NCBI RefSeq assembly: GCF_934307085.1
Contig: NZ_CAKRCF010000067.1
Coordinates: forward strand, 1 to 11,018
Length of the DNA: 11,018 bases
DNA from: an uncultured Anaerobutyricum sp.
GTDB taxonomy: Bacteria; Bacillota; Clostridia; Lachnospirales; Lachnospiraceae
Direction of reading: 5' to 3'
Part shown: positions 5,519 through 11,018 of the stretch, in pieces
Numbering within the stretch: position 1 is the stretch's first letter
Layout of the letters: each line of letters opens with the position of its first letter
The notes under the pieces: model-generated
The model's database searches: none
Seen by the model: only the letters and a program-made list of their open reading frames with translations
Told to the model about the DNA's origin: nothing
Translations under genes and position numbers: made by a program

Positions 5519-7522
5519 ATGAAAGACAAGTATACACACATTTTTGAGCCATTAACGGTTCGTACAATGACAATCAAGAATAGAATCTGTATGATGCCAA
5601 TGGGAACAAACTATGGCGAACAGAATGGTGAAATGAGTTTTCTTCACATCGATTACTACAGACAGCGTGCAAAGGGCGGCACAGGTCTCTTAATCGTTGA
5701 AAATGCAAACGTTGATTTCCCACAGGGTTCTAACGGTACTACACAGCTTCGTATCGACCATGATAACTATCTTCCACGTCTTTACAAGTTCTGCGAAGAT
5801 ATGCATCGTTATGGAACAAAAGTTTCTATCCAGATTAACCATGCAGGTGCTTCTGCAATGTCCTCCCGTATCGGTGGACTTCAGCCAGTATCCGCATCTA
5901 ATATTCCATCTAAGACAGGCGGAGCTACTCCTCGTCCATTAACAAAAGACGAGATTCTCGCTATCGTAAAGAAATACGGAGAAGCTGCTAAGCGTGCACA
6001 GACTGCTGGATTCGACGCTGTTGAAATCCACGCTGGACATTCTTACTTAATCAGCCAGTTCCTCTCCCCTGTATATAATGACAGAACAGATGAATTTGGC
6101 GGAAGCATCGAAAACAGAACTCGTTTCTGCCGTATGATCATCGATGAAGTAAGAAGCCAGATTGGACCTCATATGCCAATCATGTTAAGACTTTCCGCTG
6201 ATGAGTTCGTTAAAGGTGGAAACACATTAGAAGATACTTTAAAATATCTTGAATATTTAAATGATGAGGTAGATATCTTTGACGTATCTTGTGGTCTTAA
6301 TGATTCTATCCAGTACCAGATTGATGCGAACTACATGAAAGATGGCTGGAGATCTTACATGGCTAAGGCTGTAAAAGAGAAATTCGGCAAGCCAGTTATC
6401 TCCATGGGTAACTACCGTGACCCACAGGTTGTAGAAGATACTCTTGCAAGAGGTGACTGTGACTTAATCGGTATGGGACGTGGACTTATCGCTGAACCTA
6501 ACTGGGTTCATAAAGTAGCAAACAACCAGGAATGTATGCTTAGAAAATGTATTTCCTGTAACATTGGATGTGCCGGAAACCGTATCGGCGGAAACAGACC
6601 TATCCGTTGTACAGTTAACCCATCTGTTCTTGAAGGAGACACACATCTTGGACGTAAAGTAAACAAGAACTGTAACGTAGTTGTAATCGGTGGTGGTACT
6701 GCTGGTCTTGAGGCAGCATGTTCCGCAGCAGAAGTTGGATGTACTACATTCCTTCTTGAGAAAAAAGATGTTCTCGGCGGACTTGCTACAGAAATCTCCA
6801 AGATTCCTGCAAAACACCGTTTAAATGATTTCCCTGTATATCTTCAGAGACGTGCTGCTGCTCTTGATAACCTTTACATTTTCAAGAACGTAGAAGCTAC
6901 TCTTGAAGTAATCGAGAAATTCAATCCGCACATCATCATCTGTGCTACTGGTTCTGCTCCACTTCTTCCACCTATCGCGGGTCTTCATGAGAATATTGAT
7001 AAGGAAGGCGGAAAGGTTGAGTCTATCTTAAGCATGATTAAACATGTACCAGACTACCCAGAAGATATGACAGGCCAGAAGGTTGTTGTAATTGGTGGTG
7101 GTGCTGTAGGTCTTGACGTAGTAGAATTCTTTGCTCCAAGAGGTGCAGAAGTATCTATCGTTGAAATGATGCCAGCAATTGGACGTGACCTTGACCCTGT
7201 AACAAAGAACGATACAAAGTGCATGATGGAAAAATACAATGTAAATCAGCTTACAAGCACAGCTCTTCAGGAAGTAAAAGAAGACTGCTTCGTAGTTAAG
7301 AGTCCAGAAGGCGAAGTTTATGAACTTCCATTCGACCACGGATTTGTATGTCTTGGTATGAGAGCTCAGAGCAAGGTTTACGAAGAAGTATCCAAAGCTT
7401 ATAAAGACACTAATGTTCGTGTTGAAAATATCGGTGACAGTGTAAGAGCAAGACGTATCATTGACGGTACATTCGAAGGACGTAACATTATCTTCACATT
7501 AGAGCAGAAGGGATTTTTATAA
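5519..7522 (+). CDS. 2-enoate reductase-like NADH:flavin oxidoreductase (OYE barrel, 4Fe-4S, FAD/NAD domain)
   Basis: A 667-residue cytoplasmic enzyme with the three-part build of clostridial enoate reductases. The ATG at 5519 follows AGGAGG (5505-5510) by 8 nt. Residues 1-335 form the FMN-binding Old-Yellow-Enzyme barrel with QINHAG (105-110) and the substrate-anion/proton-donor pattern His171, His174, Tyr176. A 4Fe-4S site follows at Cys344, Cys347, Cys351 and Cys364. The C-terminal half binds FAD (GGGTAG, 391-396) and NAD(P)H (GGGAVG, 526-531). Such enzymes pass hydride from NAD(P)H via FAD, Fe-S and FMN to an activated C=C bond, as in 2-enoate reductase (EC 1.3.1.31), cinnamate-type FldZ and BaiCD/BaiH. 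2,4-dienoyl-CoA reductase FadH shares the layout, but the HxxHxY pattern favours an OYE-type enoate reductase. The substrate is not determinable. Arg codons are almost all CGT or AGA and Asn leans to AAC, unlike the neighbours, pointing to high expression. Confidence 0.93.
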   Translation: MKDKYTHIFEPLTVRTMTIKNRICMMPMGTNYGEQNGEMSFLHIDYYRQRAKGGTGLLIVENANVDFPQGSNGTTQLRIDHDNYLPRLYKFCEDMHRYGTKVSIQINHAGASAMSSRIGGLQPVSASNIPSKTGGATPRPLTKDEILAIVKKYGEAAKRAQTAGFDAVEIHAGHSYLISQFLSPVYNDRTDEFGGSIENRTRFCRMIIDEVRSQIGPHMPIMLRLSADEFVKGGNTLEDTLKYLEYLNDEVDIFDVSCGLNDSIQYQIDANYMKDGWRSYMAKAVKEKFGKPVISMGNYRDPQVVEDTLARGDCDLIGMGRGLIAEPNWVHKVANNQECMLRKCISCNIGCAGNRIGGNRPIRCTVNPSVLEGDTHLGRKVNKNCNVVVIGGGTAGLEAACSAAEVGCTTFLLEKKDVLGGLATEISKIPAKHRLNDFPVYLQRRAAALDNLYIFKNVEATLEVIEKFNPHIIICATGSAPLLPPIAGLHENIDKEGGKVESILSMIKHVPDYPEDMTGQKVVVIGGGAVGLDVVEFFAPRGAEVSIVEMMPAIGRDLDPVTKNDTKCMMEKYNVNQLTSTALQEVKEDCFVVKSPEGEVYELPFDHGFVCLGMRAQSKVYEEVSKAYKDTNVRVENIGDSVRARRIIDGTFEGRNIIFTLEQKGFL

Positions 7523-7548
7523 AATCTAATTTGCTTGTCTAAATAAAC

Positions 7549-7674
7549 GAAAATAGAACCACCTACTCATCCCAAATGTGACTTTAGTCGTGGCGTGTTG
7601 GATGTTCGCTTAAGCGCTCGCATCCAGCACTTGCTCTGAGGTCACATTTGGAATGAGTAGGTGGTTCTATTTTC
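7549..7674. terminator. giant bidirectional hairpin between convergent genes
   Basis: The outer arms 7549-7570 and 7653-7674 are perfectly complementary over 22 bp. After one mismatch, 7572-7582 pairs with 7641-7651, partly extended by wobbles. A third stem 7595-7604/7621-7630 follows, capped by the self-complementary CGCTTAAGCG (7607-7616). The 126-nt structure starts 27 bp after the enoate reductase stop and ends 14 bp from the NUDIX stop. Its outer ends are A-rich on the left and T-rich on the right, so it can terminate both genes. It is far larger than a normal terminator. Confidence 0.75.
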
Positions 7675-7687
7675 TGTCTTTACAGCC

Positions 7688-8158
7688 TCATAAATTATAC
7701 TCTTTTCCATTTAATACCGCATTTATAAGATTTTCTCCCTGATATTCTAATTTGAGTGAAAAGAATGGTTCATTTTCTGCGAGGAGTCTTAAAAAAATTT
7801 TATCACCTTCCCATATATTTAAATCTTTGATTTTGTCCTTTTCTACCCAGACAAGTTCTCCTTCATCGCATGCTCCGATTTCTCCGATATATTTATCTGC
7901 AGTGTAGAGACACATGTATTCATCTTCCCATTTATCAGAGATAAACGTCACAATTCCACGGAATTGATAATTAACCAGTTCTAATCCTGTTTCTTCTCTT
8001 ACTTCCCTTAAAAGACAATCTTCTGGACTTTCGCCTTCTTCAAAATGTCCTCCTACCCCAATCCATTTGTCTTTATTCCCATCTTTCTTTTTTGATACTC
8101 GATGAAGCATTAGATATTGATTTTCTTTTTCTATATAACAAAGTGTTGTGAAATTCAT
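7688..8158 (-). CDS. NUDIX hydrolase, MutT/MTH1-like
   Basis: A 156-residue soluble NUDIX protein. The ATG at 8158 (MNFTTLCYIE) is chosen because AGGAGGGA (8165-8172) lies 6 nt upstream; an in-frame codon at 8188 would add ten residues ahead of that ribosome site. The complete NUDIX box spans Gly37 to Leu59: G-x5-E-x7-REVREETGL, including all metal-binding glutamates. The surrounding WIGVGGHFEEGESPED and the later DEGELVWV segment resemble the 8-oxo-dGTP diphosphatase (MutT/MTH1) group, which cleaves oxidised or other nucleoside triphosphates to monophosphate and pyrophosphate. Exact substrate specificity cannot be read from sequence. It converges with the enoate reductase across a large hairpin and diverges from the AEC permease across a long palindromic element. 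Confidence 0.92.
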   Translation of the reverse strand: MNFTTLCYIEKENQYLMLHRVSKKKDGNKDKWIGVGGHFEEGESPEDCLLREVREETGLELVNYQFRGIVTFISDKWEDEYMCLYTADKYIGEIGACDEGELVWVEKDKIKDLNIWEGDKIFLRLLAENEPFFSLKLEYQGENLINAVLNGKEYNL

Positions 8159-8189
8159 TACTGTTCCCTCCTCATGGTCTTTAAACAAA

Positions 8190-8218
8190 ATTATAGCATT
8201 CTTACCCTACTTCTTAAA
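8190..8218 (-). promoter_or_regulatory. promoter of the NUDIX gene
   Basis: Minus-strand TGCTATAAT (8198-8190) is a perfect extended -10 box. TTTAAG (8218-8213), a weak -35, lies 17 nt upstream and overlaps the edge of the palindromic element at 8215. Confidence 0.65.
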
Positions 8219-8531
8219 TAGTAATTTGTGGGGTTGGTAACAGACGTCGCTATGGTGGAATTGATGGTCGGATTGCCAGAAGAATTATTGAGAAGAAGCC
8301 CGAAAACTTTCTTCCCTTTTGTGCTGTTGTGCTAAACGCTCCATTTTGCCCAGTAAAGCAGAACCTTCGCAGAAACGAATGCGAAGGTTCTATGGTCAAA
8401 ATTCCGCAGCACAAAGGTAAAAAGGGGAGAAAGTTTTCGGGCTTCTTTTTCGTATTCTTTGTGCAATCCGTCAAAATTTCTTCTAATACGGCTGTTTAAA
8501 TTCTGTTACCAACTCACCAAATTATTATTTA
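8215..8531. repeat. ~317-bp imperfect palindromic element (MITE-like or structured RNA)
   Basis: The ends 8215-8243 and 8503-8531 form terminal inverted repeats matching at 25 of 29 positions, with a perfect TTGGTAACAG/CTGTTACCAA inner part. Nested inside are arms 8293-8320 and 8420-8447 (28 bp, one G-T mismatch), then GTGCTG/CAGCAC (8321-8326/8407-8412), then an 11-bp hairpin (8360-8370/8381-8391). The stretches between also show decayed symmetry, for example CGGATTGC (8269-8276) against its partner near 8463-8470. Short open frames inside mirror each other and are not credible genes. No transposase is present. The element fills the space between the NUDIX and AEC promoters. It could be a non-autonomous mobile element or a long structured transcript. 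Confidence 0.75.
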
Positions 8532-8534
8532 TTG

Positions 8535-8563
8535 AGGACAGAATCCCAAAAGTGTTATATAAT
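8535..8563 (+). promoter_or_regulatory. promoter of the AEC permease gene
   Basis: A perfect -10 box TATAAT (8558-8563) has AGGACA (8535-8540), a 4/6 match to TTGACA, 17 nt upstream. Transcription would start near 8570, about 33 nt before the ATG. Confidence 0.7.
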
Positions 8564-8571
8564 ACTTTTGG
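8546..8571 (+). promoter_or_regulatory. palindromic operator centred on the AEC -10 box
   Basis: CCAAAAGT (8546-8553) and ACTTTTGG (8564-8571) are perfect 8-bp inverted repeats. The 10 bp between them are also symmetric except for one base pair, giving a 26-bp palindrome. It covers the whole -10 box and the predicted start, so a dimeric repressor bound here would block transcription. The regulator is not identified in this window. Confidence 0.6.
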
Positions 8572-8602
8572 CTATGATATATAAAGATTAGGAGATGATT
8601 TC

Positions 8603-9535
8603 ATGCACATCAGCATTCTTCTCATGGAACAAATCATACAGCTTTTTCTTATGATTTTCATGGGATTTTTGATTGTAAAAGCAAAACTTTTAAACTCGGA
8701 AGACAGTAAAGTTCTCTCGATAATTGTACTTTATCTTATTATTCCCTGTGTAATCATTAATGCTTTTCAGGTGGATTACACATCACAGACAGTAAAAGGA
8801 CTTCTTATTGCCCTTGCCGGTTCTGTTATGACACAGGTAATTCTTTTAATTGTTGTTTCTATTCTGGGAAAAGTATTGCATTTAAATGAAGTGGAGGTTG
8901 CTTCAATTTATTATTCTAATTCTGGTAACTTAATTGTACCAATCGTAACATTTATTTTAGGAAAAGAATGGGTTCTTTATGGCTGTGTTTTTATGAGTGT
9001 ACAGCTTGTATTTATATGGACACATTGCAAGAAGATTATCAGCCGGGAATCTTCTTATGACTGGAGAAAGATTGTATTAAATATTAATATGATTTCCATT
9101 GCAATTGGCATTGTTCTTTTCCTGACTAGAATACATTTACCTGAAAATATTAACTCTACATTAAGTGCTGTTGGAAGCATGATTGGTCCTGCAAGCATGA
9201 TTGTTACCGGAATGCTTTTTGCGGGTATGAATTTCAAACAGATTTTCGCAAGTAAGCGAGTCTATTTTGTTACATTTTTACGCCTGATTATCGTCCCGGC
9301 TATCGCACTTGTACTTATAAAATCCAGCCACCTTGCTTCCCTTTCTTCCAACGGACCTAAAATCATGCTTATTGTCTTTCTTGCGATTATCACACCATCT
9401 GCTTCTACCGTAACACAGATGTGCCAGGTTTATGGAAATGATTCACAGTACGCCAGCGCGATCAATGTTGTAACCACCTTGCTTGCTATTGTTACAATGC
9501 CACTTATGGTGATGCTATTTCAGATGGCTATCTAA
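8603..9535 (+). CDS. AEC (auxin efflux carrier) family transporter
   Basis: A 310-residue, very hydrophobic permease with about ten membrane segments, the usual size and topology of the bacterial AEC family (PF03547). The ATG at 8603 follows AGGAG (8590-8594) by 8 nt. Family signatures are the early proline helix YLIIPCVIINAF (44-55), SNSGNLIVPI (105-114, the conserved N-x2-N-x3-P core in the first half), GPASMIVTGMLFAG (195-208), RLIIVPAIAL (227-236) and TPSASTVTQM (264-273). Characterised members move malate, malonate or other organic anions; plant PIN proteins move auxin. The actual substrate is unknown. It is controlled by its own promoter with an overlapping palindrome and lies divergent from the NUDIX gene. 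Confidence 0.92.
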   Translation: MHISILLMEQIIQLFLMIFMGFLIVKAKLLNSEDSKVLSIIVLYLIIPCVIINAFQVDYTSQTVKGLLIALAGSVMTQVILLIVVSILGKVLHLNEVEVASIYYSNSGNLIVPIVTFILGKEWVLYGCVFMSVQLVFIWTHCKKIISRESSYDWRKIVLNINMISIAIGIVLFLTRIHLPENINSTLSAVGSMIGPASMIVTGMLFAGMNFKQIFASKRVYFVTFLRLIIVPAIALVLIKSSHLASLSSNGPKIMLIVFLAIITPSASTVTQMCQVYGNDSQYASAINVVTTLLAIVTMPLMVMLFQMAI

Positions 9536-9540
9536 CTTCT

Positions 9541-9577
9541 GGAAAATTAAAACAATTTGTTATTGTAATTTTTTTCC
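9541..9577 (+). terminator. probable terminator of the AEC gene
   Basis: GGAAAATT (9541-9548) can pair with the AATTTTTTTCC region ending at 9577, and ACAAT with ATTGT inside it, giving an A+T-rich hairpin with a seven-T tract. It starts 6 nt after the stop codon. The low stability makes the call moderate. Confidence 0.45.
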
Positions 9578-9665
9578 TTTTATGTTATATTTAATGTAAA
9601 TCAATATCAATGATGCTAACTGATATTTACTATTGTTCTCAATACTGGTACTTACTACAATCCTT
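9578..9665. other. A+T-rich intergenic stretch without a gene
   Basis: The only structure seen is an imperfect hairpin: the arms at 9596-9609 and 9621-9630 pair over 10 bp with a 4-nt bulge. No credible ORF or RNA gene is recognised. Confidence 0.5.
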
Positions 9666-9734
9666 AATATGGATACTCTATCCTATGTTAAAAGAGTGAT
9701 GTTTTTGAAATTAAAAAATAAGTTAAAACAATCA

Positions 9735-9743
9735 TGATATAAT
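9735..9743 (+). promoter_or_regulatory. extended -10 box within the second repeat
   Basis: TGATATAAT is a perfect extended -10 element (TGn plus TATAAT). No good -35 box is seen, as is common for extended -10 promoters. It could start a longer EamA transcript with a leader of about 110 nt. Confidence 0.45.
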
Positions 9744-9804
9744 CTGTACCATGTCAAAAGAATGATTTTTCAAACACGCTCAAGCTATAGTTATCGCAGC
9801 AAAA

Positions 9805-9833
9805 TTGCAGAAGTAACAGAAGTAAAATATAAC
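9805..9833 (+). promoter_or_regulatory. proximal promoter candidate of the EamA gene
   Basis: TTGCAG (9805-9810) and TATAAC (9828-9833) are spaced by 17 nt. The start of transcription would be near 9840, giving a leader of about 22 nt that just includes the ribosome site. Confidence 0.45.
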
Positions 9834-9861
9834 CTCTACTATGTCAAAGGAGTGACCCGAT

Positions 9862-10893
9862 ATGACAGAAAAGAAACTACAGTCCATATTTTTTGCAGTA
9901 TTAGCAGCAGTATTCTATGCAGTAAATGTACCTTTTTCCAAGCAGTTACTTCAAGATGTGCCACCTACTTTCATGGCATCATTTTTGTATTTTGGGGCTG
10001 GAATCGGTGTTGGCATTATGTATTTATTTCATTGGAGCAATGAACAGAAGGAGGAACGACTCACAAAAGACAACCTGCCTTATACCATCGGTATGGTACT
10101 TCTAGATATTTTCGCTCCTATCTTTTTAATGCTCGGAGTCAGTATCGGTTCTTCTGCCAATGCTTCTTTGCTCGGTAATTTTGAAATCGTCGCAACAACA
10201 TTGATTGCGTTATTAATTTTTAAAGAAACCGTATCTAAAAGGCTCTGGACTGCCATTTTGTTTATCACAATTTCCAGTATCATTCTTTCCTTTGAGGGCA
10301 GTGGATGTTTTCATTTTTCCCTTGGCTCTCTTTTTGTCCTCCTGGCCACCATATGCTGGGGTATGGAGAATAACTGCACAAGAAAGATTTCCGAAAAAAG
10401 CACTTATCAGATCGTTACGATAAAAGGACTTTGCTGTGGTCTTGGCTCCTTTGTTGTCGCATCTGCCGTTGGAGAATCTTTACCTTCTGCTAGGTATATC
10501 ATTTTTGCCATGCTCTTAGGATTTATTGCCTATGGATTAAGTATCTTTCTATACATCCGGGCACAAAGAGATTTGGGAGCTGCCAAGACAAGCGCTTACT
10601 ATGCCGTTGCTCCTTTTATTGGAACATTTCTCGCTTTTGTTATTAATGGGGAACAGCTTTCTGTTGCTTATCTTCTCGGTCTGTTCTTTATGATTATCGG
10701 TACACTTTTTGTCGTGGCAGATACTCTAGTGAAAAATCACTCCCATCTGCACACACATTTAATCACACATACACACGATGGTTCAACACATACGCATGTG
10801 ATTACGCATGAACATGGACATGAACATTTTTGTTCAACTGACATCCATAAACATCACCATCATAATCTTTTAATGGAAAAACATATACATTAA
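9862..10893 (+). CDS. EamA/DMT-family transporter with histidine-rich C-terminal tail
   Basis: A 343-residue inner-membrane protein of the drug/metabolite transporter superfamily. The ATG at 9862 follows AAAGGAG (9846-9852) by 9 nt. Two EamA repeats of about five helices each span residues 7-143 and 155-287; the second contains YIRAQRDLGAAKTSAYYAVA (231-250), which resembles the conserved end of the EamA domain. After the last helix a 51-residue hydrophilic tail (about 293-343) holds 19 histidines, mostly as H-x-H pairs plus HHHH at 331-334, and one cysteine (324). Ordinary EamA proteins stop near residue 300. Histidine tails of this type generally bind Zn, Ni or Co, so metal transport, or metal sensing that gates the carrier, is inferred but unproven. 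It is transcribed after the AEC gene but has its own promoter candidates. Confidence 0.92.
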   Translation: MTEKKLQSIFFAVLAAVFYAVNVPFSKQLLQDVPPTFMASFLYFGAGIGVGIMYLFHWSNEQKEERLTKDNLPYTIGMVLLDIFAPIFLMLGVSIGSSANASLLGNFEIVATTLIALLIFKETVSKRLWTAILFITISSIILSFEGSGCFHFSLGSLFVLLATICWGMENNCTRKISEKSTYQIVTIKGLCCGLGSFVVASAVGESLPSARYIIFAMLLGFIAYGLSIFLYIRAQRDLGAAKTSAYYAVAPFIGTFLAFVINGEQLSVAYLLGLFFMIIGTLFVVADTLVKNHSHLHTHLITHTHDGSTHTHVITHEHGHEHFCSTDIHKHHHHNLLMEKHIH

Positions 10894-10943
10894 ATCAAAT
10901 CCTGATTTGCCGCAGGCAAAATAGACGCCCTCTGGGAATGAAA

Positions 10944-11018
10944 TGGTATGCTCCCTTTTAGGTAGACAGTTGAAAAAAATAAAACTGTTTATCTGAAAGG
11001 GGGCATTTTTTATGGATA
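10944..11018 (+). mobile_element. probable left end of an IS3-type insertion sequence
   Basis: From 10944 the sequence reads TGGTATGCTCCC and continues to GGTAGACAGT (10961-10970), which resembles the TG-start and CCC...GTTAGACA form of IS3-family left ends. Bases 10948-10970 pair with 10983-11005 at 19 of 23 positions, the rest being G-U compatible. The hairpin's right arm contains the ribosome site AAAGGGGG (10996-11003) of the next ORF. The element continues beyond the window, so its right end, target duplication and family are unverified. Confidence 0.5.
11012..11018 (+). CDS. start of an ORF, possibly transposase orfA (5' end only)
   Basis: An ATG at 11012 follows AAAGGGGG (10996-11003) by 8 nt. 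Only two full codons (Met-Asp) are visible, so identity rests on the IS-like sequence just upstream. Confidence 0.35.

Larger units (their letters stand above)
9666..9855 (+). repeat. three degenerate ~30-bp direct repeats before the EamA gene
   Basis: Copies lie at 9666-9699, 9736-9765 and 9826-9855. The last two match at 24 of 30 positions, without gaps. Each joins a TATAAT-like box to an ATG-YYA-AAR-GAR-TGA segment, which would encode M-(L/S)-K-E-stop. In the third copy this segment contains the AAAGGAG ribosome site of the EamA gene, so the first two may be decayed duplicates of a promoter/ribosome-site module or a leader series. No ribosome sites precede the tiny ORFs. Confidence 0.6.

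Noticed and set aside
8250..8474. A 74-codon minus-strand ORF inside the palindromic element
   Set aside because: Its two halves mirror each other because of the inverted repeat; it has no ribosome site and no family resemblance.
8215..8531. CRISPR array or retron non-coding RNA
   Set aside because: There are no regularly spaced direct repeats and no Cas or reverse-transcriptase gene; the structure is an inverted, not a direct, repeat.
9762..10043. A 93-codon plus-strand ORF overlapping the EamA start
   Set aside because: It runs in another frame over the EamA gene, begins within a degenerate repeat and lacks a ribosome site; the EamA frame is clearly the coding one.
10906..10920. TTTGCC-GCA-GGCAAA as terminator of the EamA gene
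   Set aside because: The stem is only 6 bp and no U-run follows, so termination is not supported.

Overview
The window looks like chromosomal DNA of a low-GC anaerobic Firmicute, most likely a gut Lachnospiraceae (Clostridia). This is inferred from the A+T-rich base composition, strong AGGAGG ribosome sites, the gene families present (cytidylate-kinase-like AAK6 protein, Old-Yellow-Enzyme/Fe-S enoate reductase, MATE and AEC exporters) and the abundance of long intergenic hairpins. No rRNA or tRNA is present, so the genus cannot be fixed.

Left part (1-5176, all minus strand; transcription runs right to left): thioredoxin (trxA) and thioredoxin reductase (trxB) form a two-gene operon; then an AI-2E-family membrane protein with its own promoter and terminator; then a MATE exporter whose leader is almost entirely a terminator-like hairpin; then a cytidylate-kinase-like protein; and finally the first 68 codons of an ArsR-type repressor with a consensus promoter and tandem operator repeats.

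Middle (5177-7680): a 342-bp divergent intergenic region holds a hairpin, a near-consensus promoter and a tandem 13-bp repeat. It leads into a 667-codon flavin/Fe-S enoate reductase with codon use suggesting high expression. The redox pair TrxA/TrxB and the reductase are divergently arranged. An approximately 125-nt near-palindrome separates the reductase from the convergent NUDIX gene.

Right part (7688-11018): a NUDIX hydrolase (minus) and an AEC-family permease (plus) are divergent, separated by a ~317-bp imperfect palindrome that lies just between their promoters. The AEC promoter has a palindrome centred on its -10 box. A 326-bp gap with three degenerate ~30-bp repeats then precedes an EamA/DMT transporter with a 51-residue histidine-rich tail. 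The window ends in what appears to be the left end of an IS3-type insertion sequence and the first codons of its first ORF.

No complete defence system, CRISPR array or prophage is visible. The most interesting material is non-coding: the MATE leader hairpin, the 317-bp palindrome, the AEC -10 palindrome and the repeated start-region modules before the EamA gene.
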